64,000 bases of DNA, from positions 93,846-157,845 of the forward strand of contig NZ_QFWW01000004.1 in NCBI RefSeq assembly GCF_003265345.1, written 5' to 3'. The number at the start of each line of letters is the position of its first letter. The stretch's first letter is position 1. A program made the position numbers and the translations under genes. Positions 38,642-46,008 of the stretch are shown in pieces. The DNA comes from Lentzea terrae (lineage in GTDB: Bacteria; Actinomycetota; Actinomycetes; Mycobacteriales; Pseudonocardiaceae). A model generated the notes under the pieces. The model worked only from the letters and a program-made list of their open reading frames with translations, searched no databases and was not told where the DNA came from.

Positions 38642-39121
38642 ATGTCCGAAACGATGGATCGCCTCGCCGGGGCTGCCACGTTGGAGGAAGTACAACGAAT
38701 CGTCCGCACCACGGCCCGTTCGTCGCTGGCAGCGCACGGTGCCACGTTGGTGCTGCTGGACGGCGACCTCTGCTACTACGCGGACGAGGACTCCATGAGT
38801 CCGCTGTGGAAGGGCCAGCGCTTCCCGGCGGTGAACTGCATCAGCGGCTGGGCGATGTTGAACCGCCAAACCGTGGCGATCAAGGACATTCGCGTCGATT
38901 CGAGGATTCCTCAGGAAGCGTATCGCCCGACATTCGTCCGAAGTCTGCTGATGGTCCCGATCCTGCGCCCGGAACCACTCGGCGCGATCGGCTGCTACTG
39001 GGCCGTCCCGCACGTCGCCACGCCAGCCGAGACGGCGACGCTGGAGGCGTTGGCCGAGGCTGCGGGGGAAGCACTCGAACGCTTCCCGGAGGGCCTGCCC
39101 GCGCGGGGCTTCTTCAACTAG
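38642..39121 (+). CDS. GAF-domain sensory protein
   Basis: A 159-residue stand-alone GAF domain. ATLEEVQRIVRTTARSSLAA forms the first helix, GATLVLLDGDLCYYADED the first strands, and AVNCISGWAMLNRQTVAIKD the ligand-binding loop. SLLMVPILRPEPLGAIGCYW completes the sheet. GAF domains bind cyclic nucleotides, haem, bilins or other small molecules. There is no effector domain; it overlaps the convergent ABM gene by eight bases. Confidence 0.85.
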   Translation: MSETMDRLAGAATLEEVQRIVRTTARSSLAAHGATLVLLDGDLCYYADEDSMSPLWKGQRFPAVNCISGWAMLNRQTVAIKDIRVDSRIPQEAYRPTFVRSLLMVPILRPEPLGAIGCYWAVPHVATPAETATLEALAEAAGEALERFPEGLPARGFFN

Positions 39122-39407
39122 CCTGGAAGTGCCGCAGCTTGAGCGGCTCCAGCAGGTACTCGTCCTCGTCCGGGAACGTCACCGGATCGGTGCGCCAGCG
39201 CGCTCCCGCGTAGTTCTCCAGCGCCTGCTCGTCCCGCCACCGGCTCACGTACTGAACCCGTTGCGGCTCTTCGAGATCCACGAGCACGTCGTGGCTGATG
39301 AGACCTTCGTAGGTCGCCGGGAAAGTCGCGACGAGCTCCCGCACGCGTTCCACGAACTCCTGCTCGCGCCCAGGCCGCACGAGCGCTTCGGACACACGAG
39401 TGATCAT
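39114..39407 (-). CDS. ABM-fold (antibiotic biosynthesis monooxygenase-like) small protein
   Basis: A 97-residue protein with the alpha-beta barrel pattern of ABM-domain proteins: EALVRPGREQEFVERVRELV, a glycine turn, SHDVLVDLEEPQRVQYVSRW and the DEQALENY helix. Such proteins are dimeric monooxygenases or quinone-related enzymes. No biosynthetic genes are adjacent. Confidence 0.8.
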   Translation of the reverse strand: MITRVSEALVRPGREQEFVERVRELVATFPATYEGLISHDVLVDLEEPQRVQYVSRWRDEQALENYAGARWRTDPVTFPDEDEYLLEPLKLRHFQAS

Positions 39408-39417
39408 GCAGCCGATC

Positions 39418-39642
39418 TTATTGACGGCTCAGTTCCTCGTCGAAGATCTGATCAACCTGCCGCGAGGCCCGCGACAACGCTTTGACCGCACCGACGACCA
39501 CCACGAAGCCGGCAGCAGCCGCGGCCGCGATCCAGACCGACGTGAGCGCGTAAACGATCGCCAGCGACTGCGCCACCACAATGGACTTGGCCGCTATGAC
39601 GATCCACGGCCTATGGGCGGGTTTGGCGGCGGCGGTATCCAT
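39418..39642 (-). CDS. Small hypothetical membrane protein
   Basis: A 74-residue protein with two hydrophobic stretches (WIVIAAKSIVVAQSLAIVYA and SVWIAAAAAAGFVVVVGAV) and a charged tail (SRQVDQIFDEELSRQ). ATG 39642 is selected because CGGGAGA lies seven bases upstream. Not recognised as a family. It lies ten bases from the ABM gene on the same strand, with possible co-transcription. Confidence 0.6.
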   Translation of the reverse strand: MDTAAAKPAHRPWIVIAAKSIVVAQSLAIVYALTSVWIAAAAAAGFVVVVGAVKALSRASRQVDQIFDEELSRQ

Positions 39643-39866
39643 CACGACATCTCCCGACTTTCCAACGATGGCCGAACCACTGCCTTCGTCGTCTGGATCT
39701 AGACAGCTGTTACGGTCCGTGAGTTGAACCGTCAACCTTCACTCGTAATGGTTAACGCTACGTGCACGTTCCGTATAGTTTGGTGCAGAACGGTGGCGCT
39801 GCGTCATGCAGACACCGTGGCTCCTGCGGCTGCTCGTGTCGAGCTAAACCGCACGATCGGGTGGCA

Positions 39867-40928
39867 TTAGCGGTCGTCTCCCAGCACCACGGGGACCGGC
39901 ACGAACCGGCGCTGCGGGGCACCTCCGTCGACGACCAACTCGTGCTGAGTCCAGCCGAGGGGCGATGCCCGGTCGGCGAGGTGCTCCTGGTTGCAGGCCT
40001 GCACCGACGCGCCCGACATGACGGGCGGGACCGCGAATCGTGTGTCGACGAACAAGGTGCGCCCGGTGAAGGTCGCCCCGTTGAACGAGGCCTCCCCGGT
40101 GAAGGTCGCATGCTCGAACGAGGCCGTCCCGCTGAAGCTCACGTCGTTGAACTGAGTGCGGCGAGGCCGGCAACCGGCGAGGTCGAAGTTGATGAGATGG
40201 GCGCCGGTGAGGTCGAGGTCCAGGTCGGCCCAGAAGGAGTCGACGGGGCGTCGCGGTGTGTCTCCCGGATGCAGATGGCGGGTCAGGATGCGTTGGGCGG
40301 TGAGCCGGACCTCGCGTTCCTGGCGCCGGTCCTCGTCCCGCACGGCGGCCGCGGACGGCGTGGCTGCCACCCGGCGGGCCGGCGTCGCCCGCAGTGACCC
40401 GCCGATCCCACGCCACGCCCGGACACCCGGTTTGTCCGGGGGCGGTGTGTAAGGCGCGCGCAGATAAGCGCAGATCACATTGACCACGGTCTGCCGGTGT
40501 TCGGGGTTGTCCTGGGCCACTCGTTCCAGCGCGTACAGCGCGCCGTGCCGCACAGCCGCCTTGTCGGACCCCAGTTGTTCCACCGCCTTGACGTACAGGT
40601 CGGTGAGCCGGCGTTCGGCGGCGTCGTGCTCGCTGGCCCACTGCCGCCGCCACGCGAGGACCAGGGTCATCACCGCGCCGGTTCCCGCCCCCACCGCCAG
40701 CGCGGTGCGGATCAGGTCCAGCCGCTCCGTCGACGAGGCGGTGTTCAGCACCAGCACGAACACCAGCACCGCCAACGTGGTCATGACCATGACGGGTGTG
40801 ACGATCAACAGCAGGGCACGCACGGACGTTCCCGGCAACTTCCGCCGGTTCGGTCGCTGGATCACCGGCTGACGCAGTCGCTCCCGGACACGTTGCAGGA
40901 CGTACTGGGCACGCTTGGACGCGGTCAC
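39867..40928 (-). CDS. Pentapeptide-repeat membrane protein
   Basis: About 353 residues. Two transmembrane helices (LLLIVTPVMVMTTLAVLVFV and IRTALAVGAGTGAVMTLVLA) are followed by AERRLTDLYVKAVEQLGSDK and YALERVAQDNPEHRQTVV, a segment conserved in actinobacterial pentapeptide membrane proteins. The C-terminal repeats read FSGTASFEHATFTGEASFNG, the A(F/L)xx(A/T)F pattern of a right-handed quadrilateral helix. GTG 40928 is a best guess; ATG 41054 gives a longer product. Such proteins are of unknown function. Confidence 0.78.
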   Translation of the reverse strand: MTASKRAQYVLQRVRERLRQPVIQRPNRRKLPGTSVRALLLIVTPVMVMTTLAVLVFVLVLNTASSTERLDLIRTALAVGAGTGAVMTLVLAWRRQWASEHDAAERRLTDLYVKAVEQLGSDKAAVRHGALYALERVAQDNPEHRQTVVNVICAYLRAPYTPPPDKPGVRAWRGIGGSLRATPARRVAATPSAAAVRDEDRRQEREVRLTAQRILTRHLHPGDTPRRPVDSFWADLDLDLTGAHLINFDLAGCRPRRTQFNDVSFSGTASFEHATFTGEASFNGATFTGRTLFVDTRFAVPPVMSGASVQACNQEHLADRASPLGWTQHELVVDGGAPQRRFVPVPVVLGDDR

Positions 40929-41191
40929 ACCTCTACGGTCGCTGCGCGTCACCACTTCGCTACAGCGGCAGGGGCACTCCGGCTTTGCACGACGATTCGG
41001 GTGTCCAGTTGCGGCAACAAATCGTGCGTAGTCCTCATTGGACACAGCTGCCATCGGTCGGGTGGTTGACCTGACCGCCACCGTTGGGTTCAACCTGTGC
41101 CGCTTGCTCGCCAGGGCCGACGACCGAGTCACCGACGAGGAAGGCGAAGCGCGCGTGCGCATCGGGGTCGCTGCGGCTCAGGCAGGTGTGC

Positions 41192-42660
41192 TCAGCGGGC
41201 CAGGTAGTCGCAGGGCAGGTCCACGGTCCAGCCCGGCGGGTTGTGCACCAGCTGGCCGAACAGCTGCCCGGCGGCGCACTGCGCGCGGGCGTCCGCGATG
41301 GTCTGCTCCCAGGTGACGCCCGTGAGCACCCCGGCGCCGGTGCGGGTGTGCTGCACGACGCCGGCGACCAGGACGAGCGCGATCACCACCTGCCAACTCC
41401 GCAGCACCGCGCGCCCCCACGGCCGACGCGGCACCAGGTCCAGCCCCAAGGCGACCGCGCTGAACATGAACAGGCACGGGATGACGCTGTAGCGCTGGGC
41501 GGTCAGCACCACGCCCGGCCAGCTCACCGCCAGCACGTTGATCCAGTTCATGGCCAGCGACGCGGTGATCACCACCGCGCCGAGGCCCAGGCTCACCAGC
41601 GCCACCAGCCGGACCGCGAGCGTGCCCACCGCAGCGCGGCCAGGATCGGCAGGCCCGCCAGCAGCAACGCCACCAGCAGCGGCAGGTGGCCGTGCGCCGG
41701 GTAGTAGTGCTGCACCTGCTCGGACCCGGTGAAACCGGCCAGCGGCACCCTCAGCAGCGCGGCCAGCACCACCTGCATCGGCTCGTAGCGGTCGCCCGAG
41801 TAGGCCAGCCGTTCAGTCCGCGACATGGCCACGGCCTGCAGCGCCGAGGCGGCGAGGAAGGCTGCGGAGACCGATCTGGCCCTGGGCAGCAGCAGCCGCA
41901 CGAGCGCGATCGGCACCAGCAGGAACACCATCGGGCTCGTCAGCGCAGCCAGCACCGCGAAGACGGCCACCGGCACGCGCGGCGCGGACCGCCACAGCAG
42001 CGCCCAGAACACGCCGTAGAACATGAACCAGTGCAGGTTGGTGAGATTGCCCAGCGGGTCCGACAGGCCCACCGGCAGCACGACCACCAGCGCGGCGTGC
42101 GCGAACCGCACCGGCGACGAGCGCAGGTACGCGCGCGAGGCGGCGTAGACCAGCAGCGCGACCAGCGACCGCACCGCGGCCGAGGCCACGGCGAACACCG
42201 GCGCGACCAGCTCCGGCGGCAGCAGCGTGACCACCGGTTCGGCGATCAGCCGGGGCAACGTGTGCAGGTAGCCGCCGTAGGGGCCGGTGATGACGGTCAG
42301 GAACTCGTAGCGGACGCCGTCGAACAGAAAGATCCCGCCGTCTTCCGCCCACAGGTGCGTCCAGCGGCTCCGCCCGGCGGGGATGAGCAGTTGGAAGGCC
42401 GTGGCGGCCAAGAAGGCCACGACGTAGCCCACCGCCAGCCGACCGCGCGGCCACGGGCTCGGCGGCGCTTCCGGCAACACCCTCCCGGCCCAGCCGCGCC
42501 ACCGCGGCCGCCGGGTCGCCACCGGCTCCCGCGCGACCGCCGCGTCCTCGCCCACCAACGTCGAGTTCTCGTGCAAGACCGAGTTCTCGTTCACCACCGG
42601 CTCCCGCTCGCGACACCGACCCGGGACACCGGGTCGGCCCTCCGGTTCCCGCCCGGACAC
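41192..42660 (-). pseudogene. Polytopic membrane protein gene split by a frameshift
   Basis: Two minus-strand reading frames together make one protein. The first, GTG 42660 to a stop at 41593, has about eight membrane helices, with DPLGNLTNLHWFMFYGVFWA and TERLAYSGDRYEPMQ. The second, 41629-41192, continues with more helices and the typical closing motif NPPGWTVDLPC. The frame changes within a TGGTGGCGCTGGTG-rich stretch near 41600-41630 and fits loss of one base. It may be a real pseudogene or a sequencing error. Uncharacterised; the intact family appears in many actinobacteria as large cell-envelope membrane proteins. Confidence 0.7.
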
Positions 42661-42773
42661 CCCACGGGTCGAACCGGTGGCGAAGCGTAGCGTTACTGAA
42701 CTATTCCAAGTCGCTACGGTGCGTGAATTCCACGTAGGCGGACTTACGGCTCGTCATCCGCCCAGGTAGCGCC

Positions 42774-42790
42774 CGCGGGCACTGCCCGCG
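42774..42790. terminator. Short GC hairpin upstream of the split membrane gene
   Basis: CGCGGGC (42774-42780), ACT, GCCCGCG (42784-42790) form a perfect 7-bp stem with a three-base loop. It sits in the 296-bp gap between the split gene and the tRNA, which holds no other gene that I can support. It may be a second stop for tRNA read-through. Confidence 0.4.
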
Positions 42791-42903
42791 CGCCTGACAA
42801 AGCACTACCGGCTAGGACGCTTGTGCGTTCTGCTCCGGGAAGCGAGTCGGGGAGTTGTTCTCCCATTCTCCCAAAACGGCCCGGAATGGGCCTCGAACAC
42901 AAA

Positions 42904-42940
42904 TCAGCCCCTGTCCACGTCTACTGTGGACAGGGGCTGA
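42904..42940. terminator. Perfect 15-bp hairpin downstream of tRNA-Pro
   Basis: Bases 42904-42918 are exactly complementary to 42926-42940, with a seven-base loop GTCTACT. On the minus strand it starts 16 bases after the tRNA 3' end and is followed by TTTGTG, as expected for an intrinsic terminator of the tRNA transcript. Confidence 0.85.
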
Positions 42941-42956
42941 CCTGTATTTATTTCAA

Positions 42957-43030
<74 letters not shown>

Positions 43031-43049
43031 GCTGGGAACGAGTAGAACT

Positions 43050-44003
43050 CTACATCATGTCTGCCCCAGCTCCGAATCGGGCCCCCTCATTTCGCCCCTG
43101 ACCAGGCGTAACGGGCCGAGGAACCAGCGTCAGCAGCGAAGCCTCCGGAGGGCAGCAGAACCGCACCGGCGCGTACGGCGAAGTGCCCATCCCGGCGGAC
43201 ACGTTCATCCACATGTGCGAGCCCCACCGCGAAACTCCGCGGGCGCGACCGCGGTCCAGTTCGCAGTTGGTCACCAAAGCGCCGTAGAACGGCACGCGCA
43301 GTTGTCCGCCGTGGGTGTGTCCGGCCATCACGAAGTCGTAGCCGTCGGCGGCAAAGGGGTCCAGCACGCGCGGCTCCGGCGAGTGCGTGACGCCGAGACG
43401 CAGGGCGGCGTTGGGGTCCGGGGCGCCCGCGATGTCCGCGTACCGGTCGCGCTTCAGGTGCGGGTCGTCCAGGCCGGCCGCGAAGATCGTCTGGCCGCCG
43501 ACCTCCACGGTCCTGCGAACGTGGGTCAGGTCCAGCCAGCCGCGCTCGATCATGCCCGCGCGCAGGTCGCGCCACGGCAGCGTCACGCCGTGGATGCGCT
43601 TGGTCTTGGCGGACGGCAGCAGGTAGCGCACCGGGTTCTTCAGGCGGGGCGCGTAGTAGTCGTTGCTGCCGAACACGAACACGCCCGGCTTGTCCAGCAA
43701 CGGGCCCAGCGCGCGCAGCACGGCCGGCACGGCGTCCTTGTGCGCGAGGTTGTCGCCCGTGTTGACGACGAAGTCGGGGTTCAGGTCCGCGAGGGCCGCG
43801 ACCCAGCGCTGCTTCGACACCTGGTTCGGCGTCATGTGCAGGTCTGAGATGTGCAGCACACGGATCGGGCGCGCGCCGGGGGACAGCACCGGCACTGTTG
43901 CCGTGCGCAGGGTCCAGTGCCTTCTCTCGATTCCCGCCGCGTACGCGATGGTCGCGGTGCCGAGTGCGGTCGTGACGAGGAGGGCGCGGCCGAGCTTGTT
44001 CAC
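43050..44003 (-). CDS. Membrane-anchored metallophosphoesterase
   Basis: A 317-residue protein. An N-terminal hydrophobic stretch (LGRALLVTTALGTATIAYAA) is followed by a calcineurin-like phosphoesterase with metal motifs ISDLHM, NTGDNLAH, FGSNDYY (Asn replaces the more frequent GNHD), GVTHSPEP and AGHTHGGQLRVP. GTG 44003 is the start. In mycobacteria a homologue (Rv3683) lies next to ponA2, as here within a few genes. Confidence 0.92.
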   Translation of the reverse strand: MNKLGRALLVTTALGTATIAYAAGIERRHWTLRTATVPVLSPGARPIRVLHISDLHMTPNQVSKQRWVAALADLNPDFVVNTGDNLAHKDAVPAVLRALGPLLDKPGVFVFGSNDYYAPRLKNPVRYLLPSAKTKRIHGVTLPWRDLRAGMIERGWLDLTHVRRTVEVGGQTIFAAGLDDPHLKRDRYADIAGAPDPNAALRLGVTHSPEPRVLDPFAADGYDFVMAGHTHGGQLRVPFYGALVTNCELDRGRARGVSRWGSHMWMNVSAGMGTSPYAPVRFCCPPEASLLTLVPRPVTPGQGRNEGARFGAGADMM

Positions 44004-44071
44004 GTGTCAAGGGTACGGAAGGCGGTTAACTCGATCGGCGCGGCATCCGGCGGGCGGTACCGTTCTGCGCC

Positions 44072-44542
44072 ATGGCGGAGTTGAAGACGCGGCTGCAGAA
44101 CGACCTCACTGCGGCCATGAAGGCCAGGGAGACGGTCACGGCCGGTGCGTTGCGGATGGCGCTCACGGCGGTCACGAACGAGGAGGTCGCGGGCAAGCAG
44201 GCGCGCGAGCTCAGCGACGACGACGTCGTGAGGGTGCTCGCTCGCGAGGCGAAGAAGCGCAAGGAGGCCGCGGAGGCCTTCGACGGTGCCGGCCGGGCCG
44301 AGAAGGCCGAGCTGGAGCGCCAGGAGCTCGCCGTGCTCGAGGCCTACCTGCCCGCCCAGCTGGACGACGCCGAGCTGGCGTCCATTGTGGACAAGGCAGT
44401 GCAGGCGGTTGCCGCGCAGCTCGGTGAGACGCCGGGACCCAAGCAGATGGGCCAGGTCATGAAGGCGGTCAACGCCGAGGTGGCCGGACGGGCCGAGGGT
44501 GGCCGGGTGGCCGCCGCGGTGAAGTCCAAGCTCACCAGCTGA
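44072..44542 (+). CDS. GatB/YqeY domain protein
   Basis: A 156-residue YqeY-type protein. The N-terminal helical part reads LKTRLQNDLTAAMKARETVT and the tail half includes EAYLPAQLDDAELASIVDKA and GPKQMGQVMKAVNAEVAGRA. It resembles the tRNA-binding tail of the amidotransferase GatB, but stand-alone YqeY has no established role. It lies divergent from the metallophosphoesterase and ends before a perfect terminator. Confidence 0.93.
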   Translation: MAELKTRLQNDLTAAMKARETVTAGALRMALTAVTNEEVAGKQARELSDDDVVRVLAREAKKRKEAAEAFDGAGRAEKAELERQELAVLEAYLPAQLDDAELASIVDKAVQAVAAQLGETPGPKQMGQVMKAVNAEVAGRAEGGRVAAAVKSKLTS

Positions 44543-44546
44543 CCGA

Positions 44547-44579
44547 GTGCCGCAGCGGAGGAGAAAACCGCTGCGGCAC
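44547..44579. terminator. Bidirectional terminator between yqeY and the HAD gene
   Basis: GTGCCGCAGCGG (44547-44558) and CCGCTGCGGCAC (44568-44579) form a perfect 12-bp stem with loop AGGAGAAAA. It occupies the whole gap between two convergent genes. Confidence 0.88.
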
Positions 44580-44585
44580 CCCAGA

Positions 44586-45302
44586 TCAGAACGCCTGATC
44601 CACCGCGTCCGCGAACTCGCCCATCGACCCGAACTCCAGGTCGTAGCTGAACTCACCGGAGGGCTGCGGCGTCGCGCCCCAGCCCGGCTTGTCGCGCCGC
44701 CGGTTGATCCACACCGACGGCAGGCCCTCGCGCTTGGCCGGCACGTGGTCGTGGAACAGGCTCTGCGCCACGTGCAGCAGGCGCGACCGTTCCACGCCCA
44801 GCTCAGCCAAAGTGACGTCGAGCGCCCGGAAGTGGTTCTCCGCCGGCTTGTACGCACCGACGTCCTCGGCGGTGATGATCGCCGCGAAGTCACCGCGCAG
44901 CTGCTCATTGCTTCCCGCGAACCCGGCGCGGTGCACATTGGACAGAATGATCAACTTGTAGCGGGAAGCCAGCCGCGCCAACGCCTCCGCTGAGTCGGGG
45001 AACGCCGGCCAGTCCGGAACGGACGCACCCAGCCGGGCAGCCCACTCGGGACTCACCTCGTGCCCCAGCGTCGCACCCGTCCGGCGGAACGCCTCCGCCA
45101 GCACGTCCGGGTACAGCCGGAACGGCGTCTCCGCCTCCACGGCCGCCTCGTGCGGGCTGTAAGCGACGAGCAACTCCTCGTCGGTCAGCGAGAGCCCTTC
45201 AGCACGTGCCCACGGTGCGAGCACGGCGGCGATTCCGCTCTCCCAGTCGATGAGCGTGCCGTAGCAGTCGAAGCTGAGCGCCTGGAACTTGGTGAGGTCC
45301 AT
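44586..45302 (-). CDS. HAD-superfamily hydrolase, haloacid dehalogenase type II
   Basis: A 238-residue protein with the nucleophile motif ALSFDCYGTLIDW, ILSNVHRAG as motif II and GAYKPAENHFRALDVTLAEL as motif III. This is the type II haloacid dehalogenase subgroup, which hydrolyses 2-haloacids or phosphoesters. ATG 45302 is preferred over TTG 45311. It shares a divergent control region with the GntR regulator, which may regulate it. Confidence 0.9.
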   Translation of the reverse strand: MDLTKFQALSFDCYGTLIDWESGIAAVLAPWARAEGLSLTDEELLVAYSPHEAAVEAETPFRLYPDVLAEAFRRTGATLGHEVSPEWAARLGASVPDWPAFPDSAEALARLASRYKLIILSNVHRAGFAGSNEQLRGDFAAIITAEDVGAYKPAENHFRALDVTLAELGVERSRLLHVAQSLFHDHVPAKREGLPSVWINRRRDKPGWGATPQPSGEFSYDLEFGSMGEFADAVDQAF

Positions 45303-45309
45303 GCCGACC

Positions 45310-45324
45310 AACTGTAATACAGTT
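45310..45324. promoter_or_regulatory. Palindromic operator between HAD and GntR genes
   Basis: AACTGTAATACAGTT is a perfect 15-base inverted repeat eight bases from the HAD start and 33 from the GntR start. The core TGTNNNACA fits the TNGTNNNACNA operator consensus of FadR-subfamily GntR proteins, so the regulator probably binds here and controls itself and the HAD gene. Confidence 0.7.
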
Positions 45325-45356
45325 CAACTGTAGGGCAACTGACTAAACTGACCCCC

Positions 45357-46007
45357 ATGTCCGCCCTCGACGGCCTCGAAGTGCGCCGCACCACCACGGC
45401 CCAGCAGCTCGCCGACGGCCTCTCCGAACGGATCATGGCCGGTGCGTTCGGGCCTGGTGACCGGCTCAGGGAGAGCGCGATCGCGGCCGAACTGGGCGTC
45501 GCGCGCAACACCATCCGCGAGGCCGTCCGCATCCTGGAGCTGACCGGTCTGGTGCGCTACGAGGTCAACCGGGGCGCCGTCGTCATCGCCCCGACGCCGG
45601 AGAACGTCAAGGCGCTCTACACCGCCCGCGAACGCCTGGAAACGGCCGCAGCGGCCCGCACCGCGAGCCCAACGCAGCTCGAAGCGATCAACAACGCGTT
45701 CGACGAGCTCGTGCAGGCCGCCAAGACCGGCGACATGAGCGAGATCGTCGACCGTGACCTCGCCTTCCACCAGGCGATCGTGGCGCTGCTCGACAGCTCA
45801 CGGCTCGACGAGTTCTACGCCGCGATGACCAAGGAGCTGCGCTTCTACCTCACGGTGCTCACGAAGTCCGAGACGCCGGCGGAGGTCGTCGCCGAGCACC
45901 AGGTCATCGTCGACGCCATCCGCGCAGGCGACCGCGACGGGGCGGTCGCCGAGATCCGCGCCCACATCGACGCGAGCGTGGAACGCCTGGTCGAGATGCT
46001 CAGGTGA
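45357..46007 (+). CDS. GntR-family transcriptional regulator, FadR subfamily
   Basis: A 216-residue regulator. The winged helix is at residues about 14-75 (AQQLADGLSERIMAGAFGPG, then AAELGVARNTIREAVRILEL, LVRYEVNRGAVV). An FCD effector domain follows with DLAFHQAIVALLDSSRLDE and the metal-ligand His in AEHQVIVDAIRAGD. These bind carboxylic acids or metals. It faces an inverted repeat operator and the HAD gene. It abuts the convergent PBP gene with one base between. Confidence 0.93.
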   Translation: MSALDGLEVRRTTTAQQLADGLSERIMAGAFGPGDRLRESAIAAELGVARNTIREAVRILELTGLVRYEVNRGAVVIAPTPENVKALYTARERLETAAAARTASPTQLEAINNAFDELVQAAKTGDMSEIVDRDLAFHQAIVALLDSSRLDEFYAAMTKELRFYLTVLTKSETPAEVVAEHQVIVDAIRAGDRDGAVAEIRAHIDASVERLVEMLR

Positions 46008-46008
46008 G

